In this document: piece by piece, positions 35,221-44,593 of the stretch
Position numbering within the stretch: the first letter of the stretch is position 1
How the letters are laid out: each line of letters starts with the position of its first letter
Assembly: GCF_000382225.1 (NCBI RefSeq)
Contig: NZ_KB907820.1
Coordinates: 1-63,240 of the forward strand
Direction of reading: 5' to 3'
DNA: 63,240 nt
Origin: Hymenobacter aerophilus DSM 13606
GTDB lineage: Bacteria > Bacteroidota > Bacteroidia > Cytophagales > Hymenobacteraceae
Position numbers and translations under genes: made by a program
Notes under the pieces: generated by a model
Seen by the model: the letters and a program-made list of their open reading frames with translations, nothing else
Databases searched by the model: none
Told to the model about the DNA's origin: nothing

Positions 35221-38178
35221 ATGGCTAAAAATACCTACAAGCAACCGGCTGAAACCCCTACCCGTCGTGGCAACGAGCCCCGGCCGGCAGAACCGCGGCC
35301 GGCCCGCAACCAACCCCGGCCCGCGGCCCCCGCCGCCGAGGCGGCCCCGCGCGAAAACCGGCGCAACGAGCCGAAGTCGGCCGCGGCGGCCCGGCCCCGG
35401 AAGGAGCGCAAACCCCTCAAGCTGCCCACGTTTCAGCTGGGCGGCCTGTTCAGCTTTCTGCGCGACCGGCGTTTTCAGCTGTTTCTGGGCTTCTTTCTGC
35501 TCTTCAGCTCCATCTACCTCACCATTGCCTTCGTCTCGTTCCTGTTCACCGGCCACGCCGACCAGAGCGTAACCGAAAGCGTGGGCCGCACCACGTTGCG
35601 CGACGCCGGCCAGGAAACCGGCAACTGGCTGGGCGTGGTGGGCGCGCTGCTGGCCGAGTGGCTGATTCAGGCCGGATTCGGGGTGGCGGCGTTTGCCCTG
35701 ATTCCGATTGTGTTCTTTCTGGGGTACAAAATCGTGTTTCGGCGCGGGGCCGTGTCGTTCAGCTATGTGCTGGCGCTGTGTCTGTTCACCACGCTCTGGC
35801 TGAGTGTGCTGCTGGGCTACGTAGTGCTCTCGCTGCAAACCCCCGGCATCGACCCCACGCTGGCCCATAGCCTCGACTTTTTGTGCGGCGGCGTGGGCTA
35901 CGAAACGGCCTTCTGGCTCGATAGCCTCATCGGCTGGGGCACGGTGCTGCTGCTGGCCTTTCTGCTGATTTCGTTCGTGGTGTTCTTCTTCAACATCACC
36001 AGCCTCAACCTGAGCACCGGCGCCGACGAACTGGCCGAAGATTCTGAGCCGACTTCCGGCCGCCGCCCCGCTGCCAACGAGCCCGCCCCCTGGGCCGTGG
36101 ACGCCCCGTCGGCCCTGGACGCCGACGACAACCCGCTGGGCCTGACGTTGCGCGACACCCGCAACCCGCGCCCCACCGCCGCCGCCGCGGCTGACGAGGA
36201 GCCCACCGAAACCGAGTCGGCTGCTGCCCCATTGCGCACCGGAGCCATTGCGTCGCCGGCGCTGGCCGCCGCCACGGCAGCAGGAGGGGGGCTGGCCGCC
36301 GGCGCGGCGGCACTGCCCCTGAGCGTGGCGCCGGTAGCCGCCGCCGCGGCAGCAACCACCAAATCCAGCGGCCCCAGCTTCTCGATTGAAGTAGCCGACC
36401 CCGAGCCTGCCCGCGCCCCGGCTGCTCCGACCGCGCCCTTGGCCGCCAGCGTACCCACCCCGCTTTCCATGGCTGATCTGGCCGATGACGATGCCCCGCT
36501 GCCGGCCACGCTGCCGCTGCCAGTTGTGGCCCCGGCCAGTCCGGCCGGCCTCTCGTTCGAGGTGGAAGACGCCACCGGCAAGCCCGAGCTCGACCCCTCG
36601 GCCGGCCCCGATATGGCCGTAATTGCCGAGGAGGATGAGGAAGCCCAGGTGATGCCCAGCGGCGAGTATGACCCCACCCTCGACCTGCCCCGCTACCAGT
36701 ACCCCACGCTGGAACTGCTCAACGACTACGGTCAGGCCAAAGCCCAGGTAACCAAGGAGGAACTGGAAGCCAACAAGGACCGCATCGTGGAGACGCTGGG
36801 CCACTACGGCATCAATATCGCCAGCATCAAGGCCACCATCGGCCCCACCGTCACGCTCTACGAAATCGTGCCCGACGCCGGGGTGCGTATCAGCAAAATC
36901 AAGAGTCTGGAAGACGATATTGCGCTGAGTCTGGCCGCGTTGGGTATCCGTATTATTGCGCCCATTCCGGGCAAGGGCACCATCGGCATCGAGGTGCCGA
37001 ACGCCAAAAAGGAGATGGTGAGCATCCGCTCGGTGTTCAACACCGACAAGTTCATTTCCACGGAAATGGACCTGCCCATTGCTTTCGGCCGCACAATTAC
37101 CAACGAGGTATTCGTGGTCGATTTGGCCAAGATGCCCCACCTGCTGATGGCCGGCGCCACCGGCCAGGGTAAGTCGGTGGGCCTGAACGTGATTCTGGCC
37201 TCGCTGATTTACAAGCGTCACCCCAGTCAGCTCAAGTTCGTGCTCGTCGACCCCAAAAAGGTGGAACTGAGTATCTTCAACAAGATTGAGCGCCACTTCC
37301 TAGCCAAGCTGCCCGACACCGAAGAGCCCATCATCACTGACACCAAAAAGGTGGTGAATACGCTCAACTCGCTGTGCATGGAGATGGACAAGCGCTACGA
37401 TTTGCTCAAGGATGCCGGCTGCCGCAACCTCAAGGAGTACAACCGCAAGTTTGTGGAGCGCCGCCTCAACCCCAAGAAGGGCCACCGCTACATGCCCTTC
37501 ATTGTGCTGGTGATTGACGAGCTGGCCGACCTGATGATGACGGCCGGCAAGGAGGTCGAAACGCCCATTGCCCGCCTCGCCCAGCTGGCCCGCGCCATCG
37601 GTATCCACCTGATTGTGGCCACGCAGCGCCCCTCCGTGAACGTGATTACCGGTATCATCAAGGCCAACTTCCCCTGCCGGATTTCCTTCAAGGTGACCAG
37701 CAAAATCGACTCGCGCACCATCCTCGATGCCGGCGGCGCCGACCAGCTTATCGGCCAGGGCGACATGCTCATTTCGCAGGGCTCTGATATTATCCGGGTG
37801 CAGTGCGCGTTCATCGATACCCCCGAAGTGGACCGGCTTTGCGACTTCGTGGGCGAGCAGCAGGGCTACCCCGACGCCTACCACCTGCCCGAAGTGGTGG
37901 GCGAAAGCGGCGGCGGCAACGGCGACAGCGACGATTTCAACCCCGCCGACCGCGACTCCATGTTCGAGGAAGCAGCCCGCGTCATCGTCACGCACCAGCA
38001 GGGCAGCACCTCGCTTATTCAGCGCCGCCTCAAGCTGGGCTACAACCGCGCCGGCCGCCTGATTGACCAGCTGGAGCACGCCGGCATTGTGGGGCCGTTT
38101 GAGGGCAGCAAGGCCCGGGAGGTATTAATTCCGGATGAGTACAGTTTGGAACAGTTGTTGAATACGCTGCCTAAATAG
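35221..38178 (+). CDS. ftsK: DNA translocase FtsK
   Basis: A 985-residue septal DNA pump. An arginine/proline-rich cytoplasmic tail (residues 1-70) precedes four hydrophobic helices (about 75-255). A long alanine/proline linker (260-480) leads to the motor. The motor contains the FtsK alpha domain, Walker A GATGQGKS at residues 645-652, and Walker B IVLVIDELADLMM. The C-terminal winged-helix gamma domain (about 920-980, GSTSLIQRRLKLGYNRAGRLIDQLEHAGIVG, read in parts) recognises polar sequences and activates XerD. The nearby xerD gene encodes its partner. LolA follows on the same strand. Confidence 0.97.
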   Translation: MAKNTYKQPAETPTRRGNEPRPAEPRPARNQPRPAAPAAEAAPRENRRNEPKSAAAARPRKERKPLKLPTFQLGGLFSFLRDRRFQLFLGFFLLFSSIYLTIAFVSFLFTGHADQSVTESVGRTTLRDAGQETGNWLGVVGALLAEWLIQAGFGVAAFALIPIVFFLGYKIVFRRGAVSFSYVLALCLFTTLWLSVLLGYVVLSLQTPGIDPTLAHSLDFLCGGVGYETAFWLDSLIGWGTVLLLAFLLISFVVFFFNITSLNLSTGADELAEDSEPTSGRRPAANEPAPWAVDAPSALDADDNPLGLTLRDTRNPRPTAAAAADEEPTETESAAAPLRTGAIASPALAAATAAGGGLAAGAAALPLSVAPVAAAAAATTKSSGPSFSIEVADPEPARAPAAPTAPLAASVPTPLSMADLADDDAPLPATLPLPVVAPASPAGLSFEVEDATGKPELDPSAGPDMAVIAEEDEEAQVMPSGEYDPTLDLPRYQYPTLELLNDYGQAKAQVTKEELEANKDRIVETLGHYGINIASIKATIGPTVTLYEIVPDAGVRISKIKSLEDDIALSLAALGIRIIAPIPGKGTIGIEVPNAKKEMVSIRSVFNTDKFISTEMDLPIAFGRTITNEVFVVDLAKMPHLLMAGATGQGKSVGLNVILASLIYKRHPSQLKFVLVDPKKVELSIFNKIERHFLAKLPDTEEPIITDTKKVVNTLNSLCMEMDKRYDLLKDAGCRNLKEYNRKFVERRLNPKKGHRYMPFIVLVIDELADLMMTAGKEVETPIARLAQLARAIGIHLIVATQRPSVNVITGIIKANFPCRISFKVTSKIDSRTILDAGGADQLIGQGDMLISQGSDIIRVQCAFIDTPEVDRLCDFVGEQQGYPDAYHLPEVVGESGGGNGDSDDFNPADRDSMFEEAARVIVTHQQGSTSLIQRRLKLGYNRAGRLIDQLEHAGIVGPFEGSKAREVLIPDEYSLEQLLNTLPK

Positions 38179-38304
38179 CACGTAGTATGGAGTAGTCGGT
38201 ATTGAGCAGTGAAACAATAGTGGTCGAATTGACACTACTTCTCTGCTTTATATCGAACAAAGTCTCGATACGCACGTCTTTGTACTCAATACTAAAAATC
38301 TGCA

Positions 38305-38949
38305 ATGAAAAAGTACCTTGCCCTACTCGCCTTATCCGTTTCGTTTTCCTCGGTAGCCTCGGCCCAGCAGGACCCCAAAGCGGGGAAGATTCTGGACCAG
38401 ATGAGCGCGAAATACAAGGCCATGAAGGCCTTTAAAGCCACCTTCACCCAGACCCTCGAAAACGACGCGGCCAAGGTAAAAGAGAACCTGAGCGGCGACA
38501 TTACGGTGAGCGGCCCGAAGTTCCGGCTGAAGATGAGCGGCCAGGAGGTCATCAACAACGGCCAGACCATGTGGACCTACATGAAGTCGGAAAACGAGGT
38601 GAACGTGTCCGACTATGAGCCCGACGAGCAGGAAGTATTGCCCTCGCAGATTTACACGCTCTACAAGAAAGGCTATAAGTACAGCTACGCTGGTGAGGCC
38701 AAGGAAGGCGGCGAAGTGGTCGACGTTATCGAGCTTTCGCCCGAAGACCGTAGCAACCCCATGTACAAAGTGCGCCTGAAAATCGGCCGTAACGACAAGG
38801 CCGTGAAAAGCTGGCAGATGTACAAGAAAAACGGCAACCGCTACACCTACCGCATCAGCAAGTTCGTGCCCAACGCGCCGGTGGATGCTACCACCTTCAA
38901 CTTCGACAAGACCAAGTACAAAGGCGTGAAGGTGATTGATCTGCGCTAG
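38305..38949 (+). CDS. LolA-family outer-membrane lipoprotein carrier
   Basis: A 214-residue periplasmic protein with signal peptide ending ASAQQ. The fold is the LolA open beta-barrel: KAFKATFTQTLEN after the first helix, GQTMWTYM, and the YRISKFVPNAPVDATTFNFD end that matches LolA C-termini. It should ferry lipoproteins across the periplasm. It follows ftsK by 126 bases, as in many Bacteroidota, and is closed by a terminator. Confidence 0.92.
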   Translation: MKKYLALLALSVSFSSVASAQQDPKAGKILDQMSAKYKAMKAFKATFTQTLENDAAKVKENLSGDITVSGPKFRLKMSGQEVINNGQTMWTYMKSENEVNVSDYEPDEQEVLPSQIYTLYKKGYKYSYAGEAKEGGEVVDVIELSPEDRSNPMYKVRLKIGRNDKAVKSWQMYKKNGNRYTYRISKFVPNAPVDATTFNFDKTKYKGVKVIDLR

Positions 38950-38970
38950 TCGTTTCGCCTGAAATCCTAG

Positions 38971-39010
38971 CCGGCCCGCTTCTGCATCAGCAGGGGCGGG
39001 TCGGTTTTTT
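38971..39010 (+). terminator. Rho-independent terminator after lolA
   Basis: Stem CCGGCCCGC/GCGGGTCGG (one G-T pair) followed directly by six T residues. Confidence 0.9.
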
Positions 39011-39079
39011 GTTGGGTGGCTTTTTCCTACTTTCAGTTCTCTTTCAGGTCTGAGAGCTACTAAGTTAGGAAAGCCCATT

Positions 39080-40357
39080 ATGCAGGAAGACTTTCTCCAC
39101 TACGTCTGGCAGCACCAGTACTTCGATAAAACCGACCTGCGCACCGACGACGGCCAGCCGATAACCGTGCTGCGCCCCGGCCACCGCAACCCCGACGCCG
39201 GCCCCGATTTCCTGCAGGCCCGCCTGCAGTTGGGAGAAGTGGAGTGGAGCGGAGCCGTGGAAATCCATCTGCGCGCCTCCGACTGGCACCGCCACCAGCA
39301 CCAGTCCGACCCCAAATACGACCAGGTGGTACTACACGTAGTGAACGTGGCCGACGTGCCGGTTCAGCGTACCAACGGCTCCGAAATTCCGGTGCTGGCC
39401 ATGGCCGCCCGGTTGCCGGCCGAGGCCCTGGTGGCCTACGAGCAGTTGCGCGGCCAGCCGCCCGAAACCCTGCTGCCCTGCGCCCCGCTGCTGCCCCGGG
39501 TAGCGGAGCTGACGCGCACCATGATGCTGGGCCGCACCCTTTTGGAGCGCATGGAGCAGAAGGCCGACCGCGTAGCCGAGCTGCACGAACAGTTGGGCCA
39601 GGACTGGGAAGCCACCACCTGGCACGCGCTGGCGGCGGCGTTCGGCTTCCAGAAAAACAGCGAGCCGCTGGCCCGCCTCGCCAAAGCCCTGCCGCTGGCG
39701 CTGCTGCGCCGCTACCGCGCCGATGCCCGCCAGCTGGCCGCGCTGGTATTCGGGCAGGCCGGGTTTTTGGAAGAGGAGCCACTGGACGATTTTAGCCGCG
39801 ACTTGCAGGCTGAATTCCAATTTCTGCGCCACAAGCACAACCTGCACGGCACGGCGCTGGCGGCCCACGAGTGGAATTTCCTGCGCCTGCGGCCTGCCAA
39901 CTTCCCCACGGTGCGGCTGGCCCAACTGGTGGCCCTGCTGCACGCCCGCCCTACACTCTTCGACGCCCTGCTAACGGCTCGCGACGGCCGGGCGCTGGAG
40001 CAGTTCTTCCGCGCCCCGCTGCCCGCGTACTGGCAAACCCACACGCGCCCCGGCCGCCCCGGCAAAGTGGCCGAGCTGGGCCGCGGCAGCGTGCACCTAC
40101 TGATAACCAACACCGTCGTGCCGCTGCGCGTAGCCTACGCCCGCTCCATCGGCAACCCCGACCAGGTAGAAGCCGCTCTGAGCTTGCTCGACCAACTCCC
40201 GCCCGAACGCAACCACCTCACCGACGCCTACGAAGCCGCCGGTTTCCGCCATACCTGCGCCGCCGACTCGCAGGCGCTGCTGGCCCTGCAGCGCGGCTAC
40301 TGCGCCCCCCGCCGCTGCGTGCACTGCGGCATCGGGGCCAGTCTGCTTCGCAAATGA
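39080..40357 (+). CDS. DUF2851 family protein
   Basis: A 425-residue protein matching DUF2851 along its length. The opening MQEDFLHYVWQHQYFDKTDL, the GHRNPDAGPDFLQARLQLGEVEWSGAVEIHL segment (read in parts) and the cysteine pair CVHCGIG at the end are family hallmarks. The acidic residues in the N-terminal block resemble a restriction-endonuclease-like fold, but I know of no proven activity. The gene is typical of Bacteroidota. A heptamer palindrome starts within a few bases of its stop codon. Confidence 0.9.
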   Translation: MQEDFLHYVWQHQYFDKTDLRTDDGQPITVLRPGHRNPDAGPDFLQARLQLGEVEWSGAVEIHLRASDWHRHQHQSDPKYDQVVLHVVNVADVPVQRTNGSEIPVLAMAARLPAEALVAYEQLRGQPPETLLPCAPLLPRVAELTRTMMLGRTLLERMEQKADRVAELHEQLGQDWEATTWHALAAAFGFQKNSEPLARLAKALPLALLRRYRADARQLAALVFGQAGFLEEEPLDDFSRDLQAEFQFLRHKHNLHGTALAAHEWNFLRLRPANFPTVRLAQLVALLHARPTLFDALLTARDGRALEQFFRAPLPAYWQTHTRPGRPGKVAELGRGSVHLLITNTVVPLRVAYARSIGNPDQVEAALSLLDQLPPERNHLTDAYEAAGFRHTCAADSQALLALQRGYCAPRRCVHCGIGASLLRK

Positions 40358-40360
40358 GCG

Positions 40361-40450
40361 GCAAGCCACAAGCCACAAGCTGCAAGCCAGTTCGGGAAGC
40401 TTGTGGCTTGTAGCTTGCGGCTTGTAGCTCAGATAGCACGTAGCTTGCAG
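40361..40450. repeat. Palindrome of AAGCCACA/AAGCTGCA heptamers
   Basis: Left side repeats AAGCCAC, AAGCCAC, AAGCTGC, AAGCC; right side GCTTGTGGCTTGTAGCTTG with GCGGCTTGTAGCTC is the approximate complement. The same units form the outer arms of copy I and the in-frame insert in valS. Confidence 0.9.
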
Positions 40451-40455
40451 CCCAA

Positions 40456-41709
40456 ATGCAGATTCTCCTCGCCTTGCTGCTCAATACCGGCCTGCTGTGG
40501 CTGCTGTGGCGGTGGCTGCCCCGGGTGCGGCAGCTGCCGCAGGTGGGCCGCTGGGTGCTGCCCACGCTGGGGCTGAAGCTGCTGGCCACGGCCTTCACCG
40601 TGCTGTCCCTAACGGAGGACGCTACCTATTTTCTGGTTTGGAGCCGCCGCATGAGCGAGCAGCTGTGGCAGGCGCCCGGCCAATGGCTGCAGATGCTGCC
40701 GACCGATGAGTTCCACTGGCAGGGCGCTAGTCTGGTATTCCACGGGTTTTCCAACACGTTGTTTCTGGTCAAGCTGCTGTCGGTGCTGAACCTTGCCAGC
40801 CTGGGCAGTGCCGGGCTGAATGCGCTGTACCTGTCGGTGTTCAGCTTTGTAGGCAGCTGGGAGCTGGTGCGGCAGCTGCGGCGGCTGTGGCCTGAGGCAG
40901 TGCCGCTGGCGGGTATGGGCGCTTTCCTGCTCTGGCCCACAGTGGTATACTGGAGTTCGGGCCTGACCAAGGAAAGCCTGCTGGTGGGCAGCGGGGCGCT
41001 GGTGCTGGCCGCCGTGCTGCGGCTGGCCTACGGGCCGCCGGCCGGCCGGGGGTGGGTGGCGGCGGGGCTGCTGGCGGCGGCGCTGCTGCACTTCAAGATG
41101 CGCTACTTCTTTGCCGTGGTGCTGTTTGGGGTGCTGGCCGGGCTGGGGCTGATTCGGGTTTTTCAGGCGCTGGGGATGGCCCGCCGCCGGCTGGTGCAGA
41201 CGCTGCTGCTGCTGGGGCTTCTGCTGGGCGCGGGCTGGGCGGCGGGGGAGATGAGCACGCTTTTCCGGCCCAACAAGTTCACCTCCCAGCTTCAACGCAA
41301 CTACACCGTTCTGCTCCGCGCCTCTGCCGACCGGCCCCACCTGCGCTACCCCAACCTGCAGCCCACCACCGCCAGTGTGGTACGCCACGCGCCGCTGGCC
41401 GCTTTCAACTCACTGGCGCGGCCCTGGCCCTGGGAGGGCGACTCGGTGCGCTACGTGGCCGCCGGCCTCGAAAACCTGCTGCTTCTGGCGCTGCTGGGTG
41501 TGGCGTTGCTGGCCATCGTGCGGGGCCGCGCCGGCCGGCTGCCCTTTGCGCTGGTCGCGGCGCTGCTGCTCTATTGCCTGCTGCTGGCCGCGCTGCTGGG
41601 CCTCACCACGCCCAACCTGGGCACGCTCAGCCGCTACCGCATCACGTTCCTGCCGTTCCTACTGCTGCTATTGCTGCAAAACGATTACGTGCGCCGCTGG
41701 CTGAAGTGA
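40456..41709 (+). CDS. Polytopic membrane protein of unknown function
   Basis: A 417-residue hydrophobic protein with ten or more helices. A YWSSGLTKESLLVGSGAL segment near residue 170 and a basic, polar loop (FRPNKFTSQLQRNYTVLLRAS) near residue 270 recall membrane glycosyltransferase-like or O-antigen polymerase-like proteins in Bacteroidota polysaccharide loci. I cannot assign an enzyme. The next gene encodes a NeuD-type acetyltransferase, so an envelope polysaccharide link is possible but weak, because that gene has its own promoter. Confidence 0.75.
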   Translation: MQILLALLLNTGLLWLLWRWLPRVRQLPQVGRWVLPTLGLKLLATAFTVLSLTEDATYFLVWSRRMSEQLWQAPGQWLQMLPTDEFHWQGASLVFHGFSNTLFLVKLLSVLNLASLGSAGLNALYLSVFSFVGSWELVRQLRRLWPEAVPLAGMGAFLLWPTVVYWSSGLTKESLLVGSGALVLAAVLRLAYGPPAGRGWVAAGLLAAALLHFKMRYFFAVVLFGVLAGLGLIRVFQALGMARRRLVQTLLLLGLLLGAGWAAGEMSTLFRPNKFTSQLQRNYTVLLRASADRPHLRYPNLQPTTASVVRHAPLAAFNSLARPWPWEGDSVRYVAAGLENLLLLALLGVALLAIVRGRAGRLPFALVAALLLYCLLLAALLGLTTPNLGTLSRYRITFLPFLLLLLLQNDYVRRWLK

Positions 41710-41740
41710 GTTGCCAGCTGGCGACTGACAACTCATCCCG

Positions 41741-41748
41741 TATCTTTG
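41741..41748 (+). promoter_or_regulatory. -7 element of the NeuD-like gene (TATCTTTG)
   Basis: Exact TAnnTTTG match, about 50 bases before the ATG at 41801. Confidence 0.65.
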
Positions 41749-41800
41749 CTCTTTCTTCCCTGAACCTTTACCGGCCGCCCCGCGGCCGTTTTTTAATAGT

Positions 41801-42436
41801 ATGGAAAATCCGGTAATCATTCTGGGCGCCCAGGCCGTGGGCACCGCCGCCCTCGATGCCTTCCAGAGCAACGATGTAGTGGTGTACTGCCTGCTCGACG
41901 ACGACGCGACCCTGCAGGAAACTGAGCTCAACGACGTACCCGTAATGGGCAACACCGACGACAAGGAACTGCTCAAGCTGCTGGGTAAAAAGTGCGAGGT
42001 GTTTGTAGCCACCGAGGACGCGGCCAGCCGCCGCAGCCTCACCAGTATGCTGCGCGAAGAATACAGCGTGGCGCCCGTCAACGCCATTCACGAGCGGGCC
42101 AGCGTATCGGCCCACGCCTGGCTGGGCCACGGCAACCTGGTGGGGGCCAATGCTGTGGTAGCCAGCACCGCCCGCCTCGGCGACGGCTGCATTCTGGGCG
42201 CCAACGCCGTGGTCGATGTAAAGGCCGAAGTGGGCGACTACGCCCAGCTGGGGGCCGGGGCCATTCTCAACGCCGGCGTTACGGTGGGCGAGCAGGTTTT
42301 CATCGGGGCCGGCGCGGTGGTGGTGGCGGGCGTTAAAATAGGCGCCAAAGCCCGGGTGGGGGCCGGCTCGGTGGTAGTGGCCGATGTGGCCGCGGGCCAG
42401 ACAGTGTTCGGCAACCCGGCGGCTAAAATTAATTAG
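41801..42436 (+). CDS. NeuD/PglD-like acyltransferase
   Basis: A 211-residue protein. The N-terminal Rossmann-like segment (VIILGAQAVGTAALDAF, residues 5-80) and the left-handed beta-helix of hexapeptide repeats (about 90-205, e.g. VGANAVVASTARLGDGCILG) match sialic-acid O-acetyltransferase NeuD and related PglD sugar acetyltransferases. Bacteroidota genomes often carry such a gene alone. The acceptor is probably a nucleotide sugar or amino sugar. The stop codon lies at the edge of an AT-rich palindrome. Confidence 0.85.
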   Translation: MENPVIILGAQAVGTAALDAFQSNDVVVYCLLDDDATLQETELNDVPVMGNTDDKELLKLLGKKCEVFVATEDAASRRSLTSMLREEYSVAPVNAIHERASVSAHAWLGHGNLVGANAVVASTARLGDGCILGANAVVDVKAEVGDYAQLGAGAILNAGVTVGEQVFIGAGAVVVAGVKIGAKARVGAGSVVVADVAAGQTVFGNPAAKIN

Positions 42437-42524
42437 TAATTAATAATTAAGAATTAGTAAGCTTGAGCATGGTGTTCTGGTAAGTTTGTTAATTCTTGAT
42501 TACTAATTTTTAATTATTAATTAA
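42428..42524. repeat. AT-rich palindrome (TTAATTA/TAATTAA units)
   Basis: Left AATTAATTAGTAATTAATAA and AATTAAGAATTAGTAA; right TTAATTCTTGATTACTAATT and TTTAATTATTAATTAA. Strikingly AT-rich in a GC-rich genome. The NeuD-like stop codon (42434-42436) is within the left arm, and trhO starts four bases after the right arm. Confidence 0.9.
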
Positions 42525-42528
42525 AGAA

Positions 42529-43497
42529 ATGGATTACCTCGTTCTGCTTTACTACTGCTACACGCCGCTCGAAAACCCCGAGCAATTTCGCGACGAGCAC
42601 CACCGCCTGTGCCTGCAGCTGAACCTGCTGGGCCGCATCATCGTGGCCCCCGAGGGCCTCAACGGCACCGTGTCGGGCCGTCGGGCCGATTGTGCGGAGT
42701 ACATGCGGCTGGTGAAGGCCGATCCGCGCTTTGCGGCCCTGGAGTTCAAGGTGGAAGAGTCGCCGGAGCACACCTTTCGCAAGCTGCACGTGCGCGTGAA
42801 GCCCGAAATCGTGCACGTGGGCCTGCCCGCCATCCGGCCCTATGAGCGCACCGGCATTCACCTCTCGCCCGAACAGTTCCGCGACTTGAAAGACCAGCCC
42901 GACGTGGTGGTGCTCGACGTGCGCTCCGACTACGAGCACCGCCTCGGCCGCTTCAAGAACGCCGTGACGCTCGACATTGAGAACTTCCGCGAGTTTCCGG
43001 AGAAGGTGGCCGAGCTGGCGCAGTACAAGGACAAGAAAATCCTGACCTACTGCACCGGCGGCATCAAGTGCGAAAAGGCCAGCGCCTTTCTGCTCGACCA
43101 GGGTTTCGACAACGTGTACCAGCTCCACGGCGGCATCATCAAGTATGGTCTGGAGGCCGGGGGTGAGGATTTTGAGGGCAAGTGCTACGTGTTCGATGGC
43201 CGCGTGGCCGTCGATGTAAACACCGTCAACCCCAGCATCGTCAGCCAGTGCCACCACTGCCGCACGCCCTCCGACCGGATGGTGAACTGCGCCAACCCCG
43301 AATGCAACGCCCATGTGCCGCTCTGCGAAACCTGCGCCGGGCAGCTGGCCGGCGCCTGCTCGCCCGCCTGCCAAACCCACCCCGCCAAGCGCCCCTACGA
43401 CGGCACTGGCACCTACCCCAAGCTCAGCAACCACTACAGTCCCGAACAAGGGTTGGTCTCCTATGCAGGAAGCCAAAAAGAGAAAGTCAAGAATTAA
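42529..43497 (+). CDS. trhO: tRNA uridine-34 5-hydroxylase TrhO (rhodanese family)
   Basis: A 322-residue UPF0176 protein. An N-terminal acylphosphatase-like domain (residues 1-95) precedes the rhodanese domain with catalytic C175 in YCTGGIKCEKAS. A cysteine-rich C-terminal zinc-binding segment (CHHCRTPSDRMVNCANPEC, then CETCAG) follows. TrhO hydroxylates U34 of tRNAs for 5-methoxyuridine-type modifications. The last residues (SQKEKVKN) are encoded by the start of a repeat element (43476-43592), which therefore provides the stop codon. Confidence 0.93.
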   Translation: MDYLVLLYYCYTPLENPEQFRDEHHRLCLQLNLLGRIIVAPEGLNGTVSGRRADCAEYMRLVKADPRFAALEFKVEESPEHTFRKLHVRVKPEIVHVGLPAIRPYERTGIHLSPEQFRDLKDQPDVVVLDVRSDYEHRLGRFKNAVTLDIENFREFPEKVAELAQYKDKKILTYCTGGIKCEKASAFLLDQGFDNVYQLHGGIIKYGLEAGGEDFEGKCYVFDGRVAVDVNTVNPSIVSQCHHCRTPSDRMVNCANPECNAHVPLCETCAGQLAGACSPACQTHPAKRPYDGTGTYPKLSNHYSPEQGLVSYAGSQKEKVKN

Positions 43498-43592
43498 CGA
43501 CCAGAAAAAGGCGCTTACTTTTTGCTGGTTTTAATTTTCGGATTCTCTGTTTTTTCGGTTCAAATTTCCTTCTGACTTTTTCTCCTTGACCC
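43476..43592. repeat. Purine/pyrimidine-rich imperfect palindrome at the trhO 3' end
   Basis: Left AAAAAGAGAAAGTCAAGAAT and onward to AGAAAAAGGCGC; right CCTTCTGACTTTTTCTCCTT. Related AGTCAAA/TTTGACT units form the palindrome at 61272-61430. The trhO stop codon lies inside the left arm. Confidence 0.75.
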
Positions 43593-43598
43593 TAAATT

Positions 43599-44471
43599 AT
43601 GCCCATCGCTGATTCAGAATTCATTCTCAACAAAGACGGTAGCGTTTACCACCTCAACCTGCTGCCCGACCATATTTCCGACACCATTATTACCGTCGGC
43701 GACCCCGAGCGGGTGCCCAGCGTGAGTGAACATTTCGATTCCATCGAAACCAAGATTCACAAGCGCGAATTCGTGACCCACGTGGGCTACTACAAAGGCA
43801 AGCGCATCGCCGTTATCAGCACCGGCATGGGCACCGACAACATTGACATTCTGATGAATGAACTCGATGCGCTGGTTAACATCGACTTCATGACCCGCGA
43901 GGTGCGGCCCCAGGCCGAGCACATCAGCCTGCGCATTGTGCGGGTGGGCACCAGCGGCTCGCTGCAGGCCGATATTCCGGTGGGCTCGTTGCTGGCCTCC
44001 GAGCACGCCGTGGGCCTCGATTCGCTCATGCAATTCTACCCGCTGGTTGAAACCGGCCTCGAAGTGGAGGTGGCCCAGGGCATTCAGCAGGCCCTGCAAC
44101 TGCCCTACCGCCCGTACTGCGTGCGCGGCTCCGACCTGCTGCGCGAGCAGATCGGCCACGATATGGTGATGGGCAACACGCTCACCTGCCCCGGTTTCTA
44201 CGGCCCCCAGGGCCGGGTGCTGCGCCTCGATCTGCGCCTGCCCAACCTGATTGAGGCTTACCAGAACTACCGCTACCAGAGCGCCGAGGGCGAGTTCCGG
44301 CTTACCAACTTCGAGATGGAAACGGCCGGCTACTACTCGCTGGGCCGCATGCTGGGCCACGAGGTGCTCTCGCTCAACGCCATCGTGGCCAATCGCGCTA
44401 CCGGCGAGTTTGCCACCAACTCCGACCAGATTGTGGGCGACTTGATTGCCAAAACCCTCGACCGCCTCTAA
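43599..44471 (+). CDS. Nucleoside phosphorylase (uridine phosphorylase-like)
   Basis: A 290-residue PNP/UDP superfamily enzyme. The TVGDPERVP and STGMGTDN segments bind phosphate and the GTSGSLQADIPVGSL stretch is the family signature. FEMETAGYY near residue 240 binds the ribose. It cleaves nucleosides with phosphate during pyrimidine or purine salvage; uridine is the likeliest substrate, from overall similarity to Bacteroidota homologues. The gene starts seven bases after a repeat element and ends before a second repeat and a terminator. Confidence 0.88.
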   Translation: MPIADSEFILNKDGSVYHLNLLPDHISDTIITVGDPERVPSVSEHFDSIETKIHKREFVTHVGYYKGKRIAVISTGMGTDNIDILMNELDALVNIDFMTREVRPQAEHISLRIVRVGTSGSLQADIPVGSLLASEHAVGLDSLMQFYPLVETGLEVEVAQGIQQALQLPYRPYCVRGSDLLREQIGHDMVMGNTLTCPGFYGPQGRVLRLDLRLPNLIEAYQNYRYQSAEGEFRLTNFEMETAGYYSLGRMLGHEVLSLNAIVANRATGEFATNSDQIVGDLIAKTLDRL

Positions 44472-44516
44472 ATCACTGATTCTCGCTGATTAACGGTGAT
44501 TTCGCTGATTTCTTTT
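44472..44516. repeat. CGCTGATT-type direct repeats
   Basis: Contains ATCACTGATTCTCGCTGATT and GTGATTTCGCTGATTTC, the same units as one arm of the palindrome at 31353-31492, but without a complementary arm. Confidence 0.8.
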
Positions 44517-44519
44517 AAA

Positions 44520-44555
44520 GCCAGTAGGGCGAAGCAGCTGCTTCGCCCTACTGGC
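44520..44555. terminator. Perfect-palindrome bidirectional terminator
   Basis: GCCAGTAGGGCGAAGCAG (44520-44537) is followed at once by its exact complement (44538-44555), with A residues before and T residues after. It lies between convergent genes. Confidence 0.9.
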
Positions 44556-44593
44556 CTTTTCGGTGAGTCTGCTTTAGCTCTATTAGGGTTGAA

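Noticed and set aside
33404..38178. xerD-ftsK as one operon
   Set aside because: A palindrome and a minus-strand gene lie between them, and ftsK has its own promoter.
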